Source of the DNA: Eggerthella sp. YY7918
Lineage (GTDB): Bacteria > Actinomycetota > Coriobacteriia > Coriobacteriales > Eggerthellaceae
DNA length: 64,000 nucleotides
Direction of reading: 5' to 3'
Assembly: GCF_000270285.1 (NCBI RefSeq)
Contig: NC_015738.1
Coordinates: forward strand, 1,798,001-1,862,000
Below the pieces are notes generated by a model that saw nothing but the letters and a program-made list of their open reading frames with translations, was not told the DNA's origin and did no database searches. Positions 1 to 9,438 of the stretch are shown one piece after another (position 1 is the first letter of the stretch; every line of letters starts with the position of its first letter). A program made the position numbers and the translations under genes.

Positions 1-1153
1 GATACGGCATCGCCGCGGTAATATCACCCGCCACTGCATCGGGAAGCGTCGGCGTGACATTCGACTGACGAAGTTCTTCGGTCCACGTACGTTTGCCGTC
101 CAAAATGTCGCCGAAGCGCTGCACAAGAATATGGCCGTCGCCCAGCATATTGGTCAACTCTCCCACCTTCTGGGCATACGAAATAGGTTGATCGAAGGGC
201 TCTGAAAAGTTTTGGGAACAGAGAACGGCCAAATTGGTGTTTTGGGACTTGTGCTCTTTATAGGAATGCCCGTTGACCACGGCAAGATCGCCGTCGTAGT
301 TTTCCTGGCTCACAAAGCCGCCGGGGTTTTGACAAAACGTACGCACCTTGTTTTTGAACGGCAAAGGATAGCCCACAAGCTTGCCCTCGTAGAGCACGTC
401 GTTGACCGTCTCCATAATCTCGTTACGCACTTCCACCCGCACGCCGATATCCACCGGCCCCGGCCCATGGTCGATACCATGCTGGCGGCACATCCTATCG
501 AGCCAGTCGGCACCCCGTCGCCCCGTAGCAACTACCGTCTGATGCGCGTGCACTTCGCACGGCCCTTCGGAGGTCTGCACCACAACGCCCGCGCATACGC
601 CGTCCTCAATGAGCACCTGGGTGCATTCGGTACGAAACCGCACATCCACGCCCGCCTCTTCAAGGTGGCGTTCGATGCGTGCGTACAGCTCACGCGCCTT
701 TTCGGTGCCAAGATGACGCAGCGGACAGTCAACCAGTTTGAGACCCGCCTTGATAGCGCGACGACGGATGTCGTCCACCTCGGCGTTGCGCTCCGCCCCC
801 TCTACATGCTCATCCGCGCCAAACGACAGGTAGATGCTGTCAACTTCTTCAATGGCCGCCTGCGCAACATCGCGACCAATCAGTTCGGGCAAATCGCCGC
901 CCACCTCTACCGACAGCGAAAGCTTTCCATCTGAAAAGGCGCCCGCACCTGAAAACCCTGTTGTAATGCGGCAGGGTTCACATCCTACGCACGGGCCGCC
1001 AGATTGCTTGGGACACACGCGATCTTCGACGGCCAATCCTTTATCGACCATCGTGATACGCCCCGTAAAGCCGCCCTCAAGCAGCGCGAGTGCGCAGAAT
1101 ATCCCCGCAGGGCCTGCGCCCACAATAACAATGTCCGTATCAATACGCGACAT
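1..1153 (-). CDS. FAD-dependent dehydrogenase, COG2509-like (3' part missing)
   Basis: Translated from an ATG at 1153, the protein opens with a Rossmann FAD-binding motif (VIVGAGPAGIFCAL, residues about 9-22). A cysteine-rich stretch follows (CPKQSGGPCVGCEPC, about 47-61) and then TTGFSGAGAFSDGKL. This combination is typical of the uncharacterised FAD-dependent dehydrogenases of COG2509. About 384 codons are visible and the frame is still open at base 1, so the C-terminus is outside the window. The start lies 46 bases after the stop of the preceding anchored-protein gene, so the two may be co-transcribed. The cysteine cluster could hold an iron-sulfur centre or be redox active, which is inference. 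Substrate unknown. Confidence 0.85.
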   Translation of the reverse strand, partial: MSRIDTDIVIVGAGPAGIFCALALLEGGFTGRITMVDKGLAVEDRVCPKQSGGPCVGCEPCRITTGFSGAGAFSDGKLSLSVEVGGDLPELIGRDVAQAAIEEVDSIYLSFGADEHVEGAERNAEVDDIRRRAIKAGLKLVDCPLRHLGTEKARELYARIERHLEEAGVDVRFRTECTQVLIEDGVCAGVVVQTSEGPCEVHAHQTVVATGRRGADWLDRMCRQHGIDHGPGPVDIGVRVEVRNEIMETVNDVLYEGKLVGYPLPFKNKVRTFCQNPGGFVSQENYDGDLAVVNGHSYKEHKSQNTNLAVLCSQNFSEPFDQPISYAQKVGELTNMLGDGHILVQRFGDILDGKRTWTEELRQSNVTPTLPDAVAGDITAAMPY

Positions 1154-1198
1154 GACTCTCTCCGATCTGCGAAAGAGGGCCCCAGAGCCGCTCTTCGT

Positions 1199-2014
1199 TT
1201 AAAGCGCGTCGATAACCTTTGCAGATACCACGTTGCTGGGAGAGATAAGGATAGCACCAACAAGCCCCTCGTCAGGCACATCGACATAGAAGGTTCCACT
1301 TTTTGTTTCACCCATGACAAACAATTCTTCGTCTTGGGTGGAAACGACGATGTCGATACCCTCCACGTCTTCGACGTAAGCCGCATCGGTTGTCAGAACA
1401 ACGATGAAATCAACTTCGTGCTGGGTAAAGTACTCAACCTGCTTTTCTATAAGCCGTGTGGGCGTAAGCTTCGAAATGCTAAACACACCGAATCGGTGGG
1501 AACCCTTTTTGAGAATGGTCCCCTCCTCATAGGTTTCAATATGACTGCTATCAAGGGTGAAGACAACGGCGCCTTTTTCCTCGTAGCTCTGCTGCGCTTC
1601 GCTCAGGTTGACGACAGGCTTTTTGGTGGATGAACCCTGTGACGTGGTGTCCGCCGTACGCGGTTTCTCATCGGCAAGCGCATCTGAATCATCAACAGGC
1701 GGTATGATCGCGCTTGACTCATCGTCCTCAGGCAGCATACCCGAAGCACTATCCAACCCGTCATCGCCAAGCTGATTGTTAGCCGCATCGGAGAGTGTGG
1801 CGGAAGCAGAGGACTTCTTTGGCTTTTCCACGCCCTCGTAGAGAATAGCCGTGTACCCATCCATGCTGCCGAACGTATCATCGATATTCGAAGCAGCAAC
1901 GTTCCAAGAGTGCCCTGCGATCAAATACCACACAAGCCCCGTAAGGCTGAGCACAATAAGCCCAGCGAATACAACAAGGGCCGTTTTTTCGCGAGATTGA
2001 TTCGACATTGCCAT
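1199..2014 (-). CDS. Membrane-anchored protein with degenerate phosphoesterase-like domain
   Basis: Predicted 271 residues. A short cytoplasmic start is followed by one membrane helix (residues about 11-31), a low-complexity Ser/Asp/Glu/Pro linker (about 65-145) and an exported domain. The segment RFGVFSISKLTPTRL followed by DFIVVLTTDAAYVEDVEGIDIVV resembles the nucleotidase/calcineurin-like phosphoesterase pattern in which 'vDviiaLtH' precedes 'vpGIDvIi'. The metal-binding His and Asp residues are not there, so catalysis is doubtful. A perfect TATAAT lies about 10 bases before the start, so the transcript may be almost leaderless. A second ATG at 2008 is possible. The FAD dehydrogenase gene follows. 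Function unknown. Confidence 0.7.
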   Translation of the reverse strand: MAMSNQSREKTALVVFAGLIVLSLTGLVWYLIAGHSWNVAASNIDDTFGSMDGYTAILYEGVEKPKKSSASATLSDAANNQLGDDGLDSASGMLPEDDESSAIIPPVDDSDALADEKPRTADTTSQGSSTKKPVVNLSEAQQSYEEKGAVVFTLDSSHIETYEEGTILKKGSHRFGVFSISKLTPTRLIEKQVEYFTQHEVDFIVVLTTDAAYVEDVEGIDIVVSTQDEELFVMGETKSGTFYVDVPDEGLVGAILISPSNVVSAKVIDAL

Positions 2015-2023
2015 AATGCTCGT

Positions 2024-2029
2024 ATTATA
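2024..2029 (-). promoter_or_regulatory. -10 box TATAAT close to the start of the anchored-protein gene
   Basis: A perfect TATAAT on the minus strand ends ten bases before the ATG at 2014. Transcription starting 6-8 bases downstream would give a leader of only a few bases. No Shine-Dalgarno sequence precedes the ATG. The -35 region is weak (ATTCTG at 17-bp spacing). Confidence 0.5.
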
Positions 2030-2210
2030 GCGCGGCAGTCAGACACCAGAATGACCGACAGAATAATGACAGGAAACGCGGCAATTATCGAGGGCAGCGG
2101 CAAAGCAAGCCTCTAGCGACGGCATACCTCCGATGCTGGTGTTGACATACGCACAACGCAAAGTAGGTCGGACGTGTCGAACTTTAGTTACATGGAGTTG
2201 TGCGCACCAT

Positions 2211-2741
2211 TTACACAAGCTTCTCGTAAGCAGTGCGATCAGGAGATGCCCCCTCTGCATGGGCAATGAAAATAGTACCGCATGACGTGTAGCCACATTT
2301 TTCCAACAGCCTGCGCATAGGAGTATTGCCGGGATGGGTATCAATGCGCACGCTGGCGAAATCCTGTTCACGAACAAGGCATTCGGCCTCTTTAAGCAAA
2401 AACGTCGCTACACCCTTACCTTGAGAATGAGCCCCGACAGCAACACGATGAAGAACCGCATAGCGCGGATCACGCGAGTCGCCCGGGGTAAGCCATTTCC
2501 CGCCTGCAATGAAGTCATAGCACGCTTCACCCGAAAACCCAATCATTACCGTAGCAATAACCGACCCTTCGTCCTCCACAACATACGATTCATTACGAGC
2601 GACATCCTGCTCTACCACATCGCGATGAGGATAGCCGCCCTGCCACTGATCAATCCCAAGCGCCGCTATCGCACGACGGCCGTGTGTCAGTATGTCCATG
2701 ATGCAATCGATGTCGTCGGGAGTGGATTTGCGAAAATGCAC
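2211..2741 (-). CDS. GNAT family N-acetyltransferase
   Basis: About 176 residues with the GNAT fold. It has an N-terminal HFRKSTPDDIDCIMDIL segment, the acetyl-CoA loop region VAVGAHSQGKGVATFLL (R/Q-x-x-G-x-G/A type) and the late strand NTPMRRLLEKCGYTSCG. A GTG start at 2741 was chosen because AGGA lies a few bases upstream and the family motif begins at once. A TTG at 2801 would add 20 residues. The sequence closely parallels the C-terminal domains of the two transporter fusions just upstream, sharing 'ALGI', 'NTPMR' and a terminal 'AYE' motif. It therefore probably arose by duplication with them. It starts about 70 bases after the stop of the first fusion gene. Substrate unknown. Confidence 0.85.
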   Translation of the reverse strand: MHFRKSTPDDIDCIMDILTHGRRAIAALGIDQWQGGYPHRDVVEQDVARNESYVVEDEGSVIATVMIGFSGEACYDFIAGGKWLTPGDSRDPRYAVLHRVAVGAHSQGKGVATFLLKEAECLVREQDFASVRIDTHPGNTPMRRLLEKCGYTSCGTIFIAHAEGASPDRTAYEKLV

Positions 2742-2809
2742 CGCTTCCTCGCTTTCTTTGTATACAACGGCGAAGGTGCTTACCTTCGAGAAAAGAGACA
2801 AACCTGCAC

Positions 2810-4423
2810 CTACCAGATACGCTCATAGGCAGCGCGTCGTTTAATTCGACCGAGTCCGGATCGAATCTCGATATCGCCGCAAAAAGTGTACCCATAGCTG
2901 CTCAACAATGCGCGCATGGGAAGATTATCTTGGTAGACGTCAGCGCGAATACTGATACAACCCGCTTCTTTGGCGATTCGCTCCGCGGTTTCAACCATAT
3001 AGGCTCCTACACCGCGCCTTCGCGCGTCCTCAACAACCGTAACCCAATGCAGCGCCGCATAAGACGACATCCCTGAAGACAACAGGGATCCTTCAGTAAC
3101 CCAACGAGCTCCCGAAACATGCGCATAGGCCGCATCTCCTTGCGGGTTAAGGGCAAAGACCCCGATAATTCGCTCGCAAGGTGCCGATGCCGAAGAACGC
3201 TCGTTCTCGGAGGTATTTGGCAAAACCACCACATAGGCGATTCCTTCATCAATAGAGCGCATCAGGCGACGGGCGGAAGGATACTTCTTGATTCCCTCCT
3301 TGATACCCAACTTCGCCATGGTGCGATGACCATCCTCAAGAACCGCCTTGATCGGTGCGAAATCATCACGCACTGCGCGACGCACGGCATAGTAGCCCAG
3401 TTCTGAAGCCCGACCGCGAAACAACGGCAAATCGTCGGCAGCGCCATCGTAGGCCGAAGCCCCTTTCGGAGGCTCATCGGCACGCTGCGTAACCAAAAAC
3501 ACCATGACGATAATCATGCCGCAGCCAATCGCATCAACCGCCGTAACCGGAGTTCCCAGCCACACCGCCGAAATGACAGTAGCCGATACCGGCTCAACGC
3601 AGCCGACAAGACCCGCACGCACCGGCCCTGCATCCGTGATACCCTGCAAATAGAACAGATAGGCGGCAAACGTACCCACCAGCACCATGGCCGACAGCAC
3701 CCCCACCAAGGGCCAGGTGATCTCTACAGGAATGGTCCATGGCTGCACAGCGGCGCTAGCTACTGTACCTCCGATAAGCATAGCCAGACCTGTGACGATA
3801 AAGCTTCCCCATTTTTCCAAGACTTTGCCGGGGATAAGCGTGTAGCACGCAAGCGCAAACGCGGATATCAGCCCCCAGAACAATCCCTCGGCAGGTATAG
3901 CAAGCGACCCAAAATTTCCTTTGGTAGCAATGAGTACCGTACCCGAAATGGCCAGCACCAAACCTGCCAGTTCGCGCACCTTCGGAAAACGACGCGTTCG
4001 CGCACACACATAGAGCATGATAAGAACAAGACCGAGTCGCTCGAGCACGGTACCGGTACCTGCATTGGTATAGGCGATAGCCGACAGATAACTCACCTGT
4101 GTGAGCAACACGCCCAACAAAGAAAATGCCGCGATGCGAGCAAGCGAACGCTTATCGCGTAAAGTTGCCAGTAAATTACGCGGTTCGCGAACGGCGCAGA
4201 TAACAAGGAAGATAACGGCAGCCAACATAAGGCGCACGCAGGTAATCCACATAACCGGAATGCCGAATCCACTCGTCATAAGCTGTGCACACGTACCCGA
4301 GAAGCCCCAGCAGATACCGCCAAGTGCCGCAAAGACAATACCCCGCACCACATGATCGCCCGCTTGTTGCGGGGTGGTGTTATCGAAAGCTACTTGCTGC
4401 GCTTTGTCTGGTTGACTCATCAT
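2810..4423 (-). CDS. EamA/DMT transporter fused to a GNAT acetyltransferase (copy 1)
   Basis: 537 residues. Residues about 25-320 form ten hydrophobic helices of a drug/metabolite (EamA) transporter, with the two-repeat layout and motifs such as GGICWGFSGTCAQ and GPVRAGLVGCVEPVSA. Residues about 335-537 form a complete GNAT domain (RRRGVGAYMVETAERIA acetyl-CoA loop, DNLPMRALLSSYGY). GGAGGAT precedes the ATG at 4423. Fusion of an exporter-type permease to a cytosolic acetyltransferase suggests that the exported or imported small molecule is also acetylated, but that is inference. A second copy of the same architecture lies directly upstream, and a free-standing relative of the GNAT domain lies directly downstream. 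Confidence 0.85.
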   Translation of the reverse strand: MMSQPDKAQQVAFDNTTPQQAGDHVVRGIVFAALGGICWGFSGTCAQLMTSGFGIPVMWITCVRLMLAAVIFLVICAVREPRNLLATLRDKRSLARIAAFSLLGVLLTQVSYLSAIAYTNAGTGTVLERLGLVLIMLYVCARTRRFPKVRELAGLVLAISGTVLIATKGNFGSLAIPAEGLFWGLISAFALACYTLIPGKVLEKWGSFIVTGLAMLIGGTVASAAVQPWTIPVEITWPLVGVLSAMVLVGTFAAYLFYLQGITDAGPVRAGLVGCVEPVSATVISAVWLGTPVTAVDAIGCGMIIVMVFLVTQRADEPPKGASAYDGAADDLPLFRGRASELGYYAVRRAVRDDFAPIKAVLEDGHRTMAKLGIKEGIKKYPSARRLMRSIDEGIAYVVVLPNTSENERSSASAPCERIIGVFALNPQGDAAYAHVSGARWVTEGSLLSSGMSSYAALHWVTVVEDARRRGVGAYMVETAERIAKEAGCISIRADVYQDNLPMRALLSSYGYTFCGDIEIRSGLGRIKRRAAYERIW

Positions 4424-4539
4424 ATCCTCCTTCCTTCACTTACAATCGCGCACGAAACGCGGCTCTTATCATTGCATGCAACAAAAACGAACTATCGCGC
4501 CACGACGCACGCCGCCTTGTATCGCATCTTCTTCCCGTG

Positions 4540-6162
4540 TTACTTATGGAGTAGGCGCTCGTAAGCGGCGCGGCGCTTTTCACGACCAAAGACATCCTTG
4601 ATGACCAGGTCGCCGCAGTGCTCGTATCCATGTTTTACGAGCAGCTTGCGCATAGGAGTGTTGTCGTGATAGACGTCGGCTCGGATGCTCGCACGCCCAC
4701 CCGCTCGGGCGATCTGGTCAGCTTTGTCAAGGATAAACATACCTACACCGCGCCGTCGCGCAGGATAATCCACGGCCACCCAATGAAGCTCCGCGTAGGG
4801 CTGATCGGCGCCATCGTCATGGGTGAGCCATGCGCCGTTCTGCAAGCCATTCGCATAATTCTTATCGGGCGAGAACGATACCGCAAACACCGCAATAAGA
4901 TTCTTCTGCTCGTCTTCAACCACGTGCGTCGTTGAATTTTTAATGCTGTGCATCAAACGGCGCGAGGACGGATACTTTTTGTTGCGCCCCTCGTCGATAC
5001 CAAGCGCAGCAAACGTTTCATGGCCGATATCAAGCAAGGCCGATACTCGATCGAAGTCTTCGCGAAGCGCAGGACGGCAGGTGTAGTAGCCCAGCACCGA
5101 AGCGCGACCGGCGAACAGCGGAGGGTCGTCGTAGGCAGCAAGCGCCCCTTCCGGCACCTGCGCACCTTCGCTCTGCTTCGGCTCGCGCTCGGTAACGAGA
5201 AATATCATGACGACGATCAGAGCACAGCCCGCTATGTCCCACATCGATATCGGCGTGTGCAGCCACACAAGAGCAAGTATCATCGCTGAAACCGGTTCGA
5301 CACAGCACAGCAAGCTTGCCTTGACCGGACCCGCGTCGTTCACGCCCTGCAGATACAACATGTAAGCACCGAGCGTTCCCACCAGCACAATGGCCACCAG
5401 CGCAGCCAGACCTCCAGCGGAAAGCTGCACGTCCATAGTCCACGGCTGCACCACCACCGATGCTGCCGAGCCGCCGAAGAGCATGGCGAGCCCCGTCACC
5501 AACATGGAGCCCCATTTTTTCAGCACCCGCACGGGCATGAGTGTATAAAAGGCCAGCGCTACCGCCGAAATGAGTCCCCAGGTAAGGCCTTCAGCCGGAA
5601 TGGCGAGTCGCCCAAGATCGCCTTGCGTCGCGATAACGAGCATACCCGCAAGCGCAAACACCAGTCCCGCCGCTTCACGCGCCCGCGGCAACCGACGAGC
5701 GCGCAGGCACACGTACAGCATAATGATGACAAGGCCTACCTGCTCGATGGTGGTTCCCACGCCCGCACTGGTATATCCAATGGCATACAGATAGCTGAGC
5801 TGTGTGAGCAGTACGCCGAAGATGGCGAACGCGGCGATTTGCACGAGCGAGCGCCAGTCGCGAAACACCGCCACCAAATCGCGCCAATTGCGCATGACGG
5901 TGAGCGCGAGAAAGAACACTGCCGCGATCACCATGCGTACGCACGTTATCCAGGTGGCAGGCGCACCGTAATCGTCCATGAGCAGCTGAGCACACGTACC
6001 GGAAAAACCCCAGCATATGCCGCCCGCAAGCGCGCAGATAATGCCACGCACCACATGGCGACCTCCTGCCGCCGCTTCTGCTTCAGCCACGCCGTTTCCC
6101 CACCCTTTCGTCGTTGTTTCGCGCGATTTCTCGATAAGTGCGCTGCGAATTGTCGCACGCAT
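4540..6162 (-). CDS. EamA/DMT transporter fused to a GNAT acetyltransferase (copy 2)
   Basis: 540 residues with the same architecture as the neighbouring copy. It has an EamA transporter half (GGICWGFSGTCAQLL near residue 48, GPVKASLLCCVEPVSA near 265) and a C-terminal GNAT domain (ARRRGVGMFILDKADQIA, DNTPMRKLLVKHGY). The two copies match along their full length, so this is a tandem duplication of an already fused gene. The ATG at 6162 has no clear ribosome-binding site. A GTG at 6090 behind AAGGGTGGGG would remove 24 residues that are not conserved with copy 1 and is a real alternative. The gap to copy 1 is 116 bases. Substrate not predictable from sequence. Confidence 0.83.
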   Translation of the reverse strand: MRATIRSALIEKSRETTTKGWGNGVAEAEAAAGGRHVVRGIICALAGGICWGFSGTCAQLLMDDYGAPATWITCVRMVIAAVFFLALTVMRNWRDLVAVFRDWRSLVQIAAFAIFGVLLTQLSYLYAIGYTSAGVGTTIEQVGLVIIMLYVCLRARRLPRAREAAGLVFALAGMLVIATQGDLGRLAIPAEGLTWGLISAVALAFYTLMPVRVLKKWGSMLVTGLAMLFGGSAASVVVQPWTMDVQLSAGGLAALVAIVLVGTLGAYMLYLQGVNDAGPVKASLLCCVEPVSAMILALVWLHTPISMWDIAGCALIVVMIFLVTEREPKQSEGAQVPEGALAAYDDPPLFAGRASVLGYYTCRPALREDFDRVSALLDIGHETFAALGIDEGRNKKYPSSRRLMHSIKNSTTHVVEDEQKNLIAVFAVSFSPDKNYANGLQNGAWLTHDDGADQPYAELHWVAVDYPARRRGVGMFILDKADQIARAGGRASIRADVYHDNTPMRKLLVKHGYEHCGDLVIKDVFGREKRRAAYERLLHK

Positions 6163-6291
6163 GCAGACGAAGGTAAAGAAGTCGCAGCAACTTCACGAAA
6201 AACGCTCCAGAGCAGGACGGCACGCAGTGCAGAAGGCTCTTTAAAAGTGGATAATTGTAGCAATGCAGTCAATCTTCGGCTATCGCCGCAC

Positions 6292-6334
6292 GGGATCCTT
6301 CGACTCCGGCCTGCGGCCTCCGCTCAGGATGACA
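6292..6334. repeat. Dispersed GGGATCC-core repeat, copy 1
   Basis: The element begins GGGATCCTTCGACTCCGG and ends CGCTCAGGATGACA, with a GGCC-rich palindromic middle. It sits between uvrA and the second transporter fusion. Related copies occur at 12098-12143 and 45265-45308. Repeats of this GGATCCTTCGAC...CTCAGGATGACA type are intergenic palindromic elements known from many bacterial genomes. Confidence 0.6.
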
Positions 6335-6355
6335 AGACATGACGCCTCCGGATTG

Positions 6356-9232
6356 CTACAGTATGCGCTTTATAAACTGGCCGGTGTGACTTTCTTCCAC
6401 TTCAGCGACGTGCTCGGGAGTACCTTGGGCGACGATAGTACCGCCACGCTCGCCGCCCTCGGGGCCGAGGTCGATGATGCGGTCGGCGCACTTGATGACG
6501 TCAAGGTTGTGCTCGATAACGAGTACCGTGTTGCCCGCGTCCACAAGGCGCTCAAGCACCTCAAGCAGCTGCCGCACATCTTCGAAGTGAAGACCCGTCG
6601 TCGGCTCGTCCAAGATATAGAAGGTTTTACCCGTCTGACGACGCTGCAGTTCGCTTGACAGCTTCACGCGCTGCGCCTCGCCGCCGGAGAGCGTGGTCGC
6701 AGGCTGGCCGAGACGAATGTAGCCCAACCCCACGTCGTGAAGCGTTTGCAGCTTGCGCTTGATGCCGGGAATGTTTTCGAAGAAGACAAGCGCATCCTCC
6801 ACTGTCATATCCAGCACCTCGGCGATGTTCTTGCCGCGGTAGGTCACCTGCAACGTCTCACGGTTATAGCGCGCGCCGCCGCACACCTCGCAGGGCACAT
6901 AGATATCGGGAAGGAAATGCATCTCAATCTTGATCTGACCGTCGCCTTTGCACGCCTCGCAGCGACCGCCGTTCACGTTGAACGAGAAGCGTCCCGGCGA
7001 ATACCCGCGTGCCTTCGACTCCTGCGTGGAAGCGAACAGCGCCCTAATGTCGTCCCAAAGCCCGATGTAGGTGGCGGGGTTTGAACGCGGCGTGCGGCCA
7101 ATGGGACTTTGGTCGATATTGATGACCTTGTCGATCTTGTCGAACCCCGTGATCTTCTTGTATGCTCCCGTGCGACGGTGCGCGTGGTTCACGCGGTTCG
7201 CGAGCGCAGGCGCCAACGTGTCCGTAACCAGCGAGCTTTTGCCTGAACCGGACACGCCCGTAACCACAGTAAACGTGCCAAAGGGTACTTCCAGCGTCAC
7301 GTTTTTGAGGTTGTTTTCGGTGGCACCGGTCAATTTAAGGGATCCACGCCGTGGGTTGCGCCGCTTCGCGGGTACCGGAATACTACGCCGTCCCGACAGG
7401 TAATCGGCCGTAAGCGAACCTTCCGTCGCCATGATTTCCTCAGGCGTACCAATAGCCACCACTTCGCCGCCATGCTCGCCTGCACCGGGGCCCATATCCA
7501 CCACGAAGTCGGCGCTGCGGATGGTATCTTCATCGTGCTCGACCACAATGACCGTGTTACCGAGATCCCTCAAATGCTCAAGCGTCGCAATCAAGCGCTC
7601 GTTGTCACGCTGGTGCAGACCGATGGAAGGCTCGTCAAGAATGTAGAGCACGCCCATAAGACCTGCGCCAATCTGGGTGGCCAGACGAATGCGCTGCGCC
7701 TCGCCGCCAGAAAGCGTCGCCGTCGCCCGCTCAAGCGTAAGATAGTCCAATCCCACGTCCACCAGAAACTTGAGACGTGCCTTGATCTCCTTCACGATAG
7801 GACCGGCGATGTGTTCCTCGGCGCCGTGGAACTGGAGGCTTTCGAAAAATGCCAGCGAATCGGCAGCCGAAAGTTCGGTCACGTCATGAATGGACTTGTC
7901 GCCCACCGTTACGGCCAAGATTTCGGGCTTCAGACGCTTGCCGCCGCACGTTTGGCACGGAACAATGGCAAAGTAGCTGGCCAGCTTCTCACGCTGTGAG
8001 TCGGACTGAGCCTCCTGATAGCGGCGCATAACCGCAGCGAGCGCCCCTTCCCATTCGATATACCAGTACGTCTCGCGTCCGTCCACCGTCACATAGTCGA
8101 CTCGCACCTTCTCCTTGCCAAGGCCATACAAAAGCGCATCCTTCGCCTTTTTCGGCATATCTTCCCACGGGGTGTTTTCGTCGGTTCCCATGTGGTGAGC
8201 CACCGCGCGCAGCACCTGCGGATAGTAGTTGCCGGTCTTAAACGGCGCAATAACGCCCTCGGAGAGCGTGAGCGAGGGGTCGGGAACCACCAACGATGCG
8301 TCCACTTCCTCGCGGCTGCCAATACCCAGGCAATCGGGACATGCCCCGTAGGGGGCGTTGAACGAGAAATCGCGCGGCTGCAGCTCGTCCATGGAGTGGC
8401 CGTGCTCAGGGCACGCGAGTGCAAGCGAGAAGATGTGTTCTCCCGCGCCCAGGCCTCCCGTCGCGCCGCTCGACTTGCCGCCACTTTCCCCAAGCGGCTT
8501 CCCGTCGTCTCCCAGCACCTGCACGAGTACCCGTCCGTCAGCAAGCTTCGTTGCCAGCTCAACCGCTTCGGCGATGCGGCTTGTCGCACTTGCTTTGAGC
8601 TGCACGCGATCCACGACCACATCGATGAAATGCTTGATCTTTTTGTTCAGCGTGCGCGGCTCGCCATCCAGCTTCACAATCTCGCCGTCGATGCGTACGC
8701 GCGAAAAGCCCTCTTTTTGAAGATCGACGAAAAGCTTAGTGAACTCGCCCTTACGGCCCGCCACCACCGGCGCCATGATGATGGCCTTTGCATCGGGCGC
8801 AAGCGCCAGAATTTCGTCGGTCACCTGGTCGGTGGTTTGCTTCTTGATGACACGTCCGCATTCCGGACAGTGCGGCACGCCCACGCGTGCGAACAACAAG
8901 CGCAGGTAGTCGTATATTTCTGTGGTAGTTCCTACGGTGGAGCGCGGGTTCTTCGACGTGGTTTTTTGGTCGATGGACACCGCCGGCGACAGACCGTCGA
9001 TGCTGTCAAGGTCCGGCTTGCTCATCTGGCCGAGGAACATACGCGCGTAGCTGGAAAGGCTCTCCACGTAGCGACGCTGCCCTTCGGCATACATCGTATC
9101 AAACGCAAGCGACGACTTGCCGGAACCCGAAAGCCCCGTGATTACCACCAACTCGTCGCGCGGGATGGTGAGGTCGATATCTTTCAAATTGTGCTCGCGA
9201 GCACCTTTTATAACGATGGCGTTCTGTCCCAT
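6356..9232 (-). CDS. uvrA: Excinuclease ABC subunit A
   Basis: About 958 residues, the normal UvrA length. UvrA is the DNA-damage recognition ATPase of nucleotide excision repair and works with UvrB and UvrC. Two ABC ATPase modules are visible. Each has a Walker A ([14 protein letters not shown] and [14 protein letters not shown]) and a signature LSGGEAQR. There is an N-terminal zinc-finger pair (CPECG) and the second zinc module (CEAC...CEVCGG). The ATG at 9232 was chosen because the conserved family N-terminus ([18 protein letters not shown]) begins just after it. Upstream in-frame codons at 9289 encode non-conserved sequence. A LexA-box candidate and a -10 box lie upstream, consistent with SOS control. 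The gene is monocistronic here. Confidence 0.97.
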   Translation of the reverse strand: MGQNAIVIKGAREHNLKDIDLTIPRDELVVITGLSGSGKSSLAFDTMYAEGQRRYVESLSSYARMFLGQMSKPDLDSIDGLSPAVSIDQKTTSKNPRSTVGTTTEIYDYLRLLFARVGVPHCPECGRVIKKQTTDQVTDEILALAPDAKAIIMAPVVAGRKGEFTKLFVDLQKEGFSRVRIDGEIVKLDGEPRTLNKKIKHFIDVVVDRVQLKASATSRIAEAVELATKLADGRVLVQVLGDDGKPLGESGGKSSGATGGLGAGEHIFSLALACPEHGHSMDELQPRDFSFNAPYGACPDCLGIGSREEVDASLVVPDPSLTLSEGVIAPFKTGNYYPQVLRAVAHHMGTDENTPWEDMPKKAKDALLYGLGKEKVRVDYVTVDGRETYWYIEWEGALAAVMRRYQEAQSDSQREKLASYFAIVPCQTCGGKRLKPEILAVTVGDKSIHDVTELSAADSLAFFESLQFHGAEEHIAGPIVKEIKARLKFLVDVGLDYLTLERATATLSGGEAQRIRLATQIGAGLMGVLYILDEPSIGLHQRDNERLIATLEHLRDLGNTVIVVEHDEDTIRSADFVVDMGPGAGEHGGEVVAIGTPEEIMATEGSLTADYLSGRRSIPVPAKRRNPRRGSLKLTGATENNLKNVTLEVPFGTFTVVTGVSGSGKSSLVTDTLAPALANRVNHAHRRTGAYKKITGFDKIDKVINIDQSPIGRTPRSNPATYIGLWDDIRALFASTQESKARGYSPGRFSFNVNGGRCEACKGDGQIKIEMHFLPDIYVPCEVCGGARYNRETLQVTYRGKNIAEVLDMTVEDALVFFENIPGIKRKLQTLHDVGLGYIRLGQPATTLSGGEAQRVKLSSELQRRQTGKTFYILDEPTTGLHFEDVRQLLEVLERLVDAGNTVLVIEHNLDVIKCADRIIDLGPEGGERGGTIVAQGTPEHVAEVEESHTGQFIKRIL

Positions 9233-9348
9233 GTGGCGTATGCTCTTTCTTTCGTCGGCAGCCACTTTGCCTACCGCAGGCAGCAGCACCCTGCATTTCG
9301 GATTGCGTATATGGCTACCGGAAAACTATCATTTCCATGCAAACGTCC

Positions 9349-9393
9349 ATTTTAGCGCAGAGCCACCAACGATTCGACAAAAACATCCGTTCG
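9349..9393 (-). promoter_or_regulatory. uvrA promoter region with candidate LexA (SOS) box
   Basis: On the minus strand CGAACGGATGTTTT (9380-9393) matches the Gram-positive LexA consensus CGAACRNRYGTTYC at all but the last base. TAAAAT at 9349-9354 is a plausible -10 box about 26 bases further on, so LexA bound here would cover the -35 region. uvrA is a classical SOS gene. The consensus is established knowledge; occupancy here is inferred. Confidence 0.6.
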
Positions 9394-9438
9394 CCTCAAT
9401 CGTTCAAATTCTGAGCACAAACTGTTCGCTTTAAGACG

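Noticed and set aside
2141-2172. Plus-strand promoter-like TTGACA near 2144
   Set aside because: No suitable -10 box and no plus-strand gene follows.
8192-9355. 387-codon open frame on the plus strand opposite uvrA
   Set aside because: The uvrA frame is certain and this frame shows no recognisable motif.
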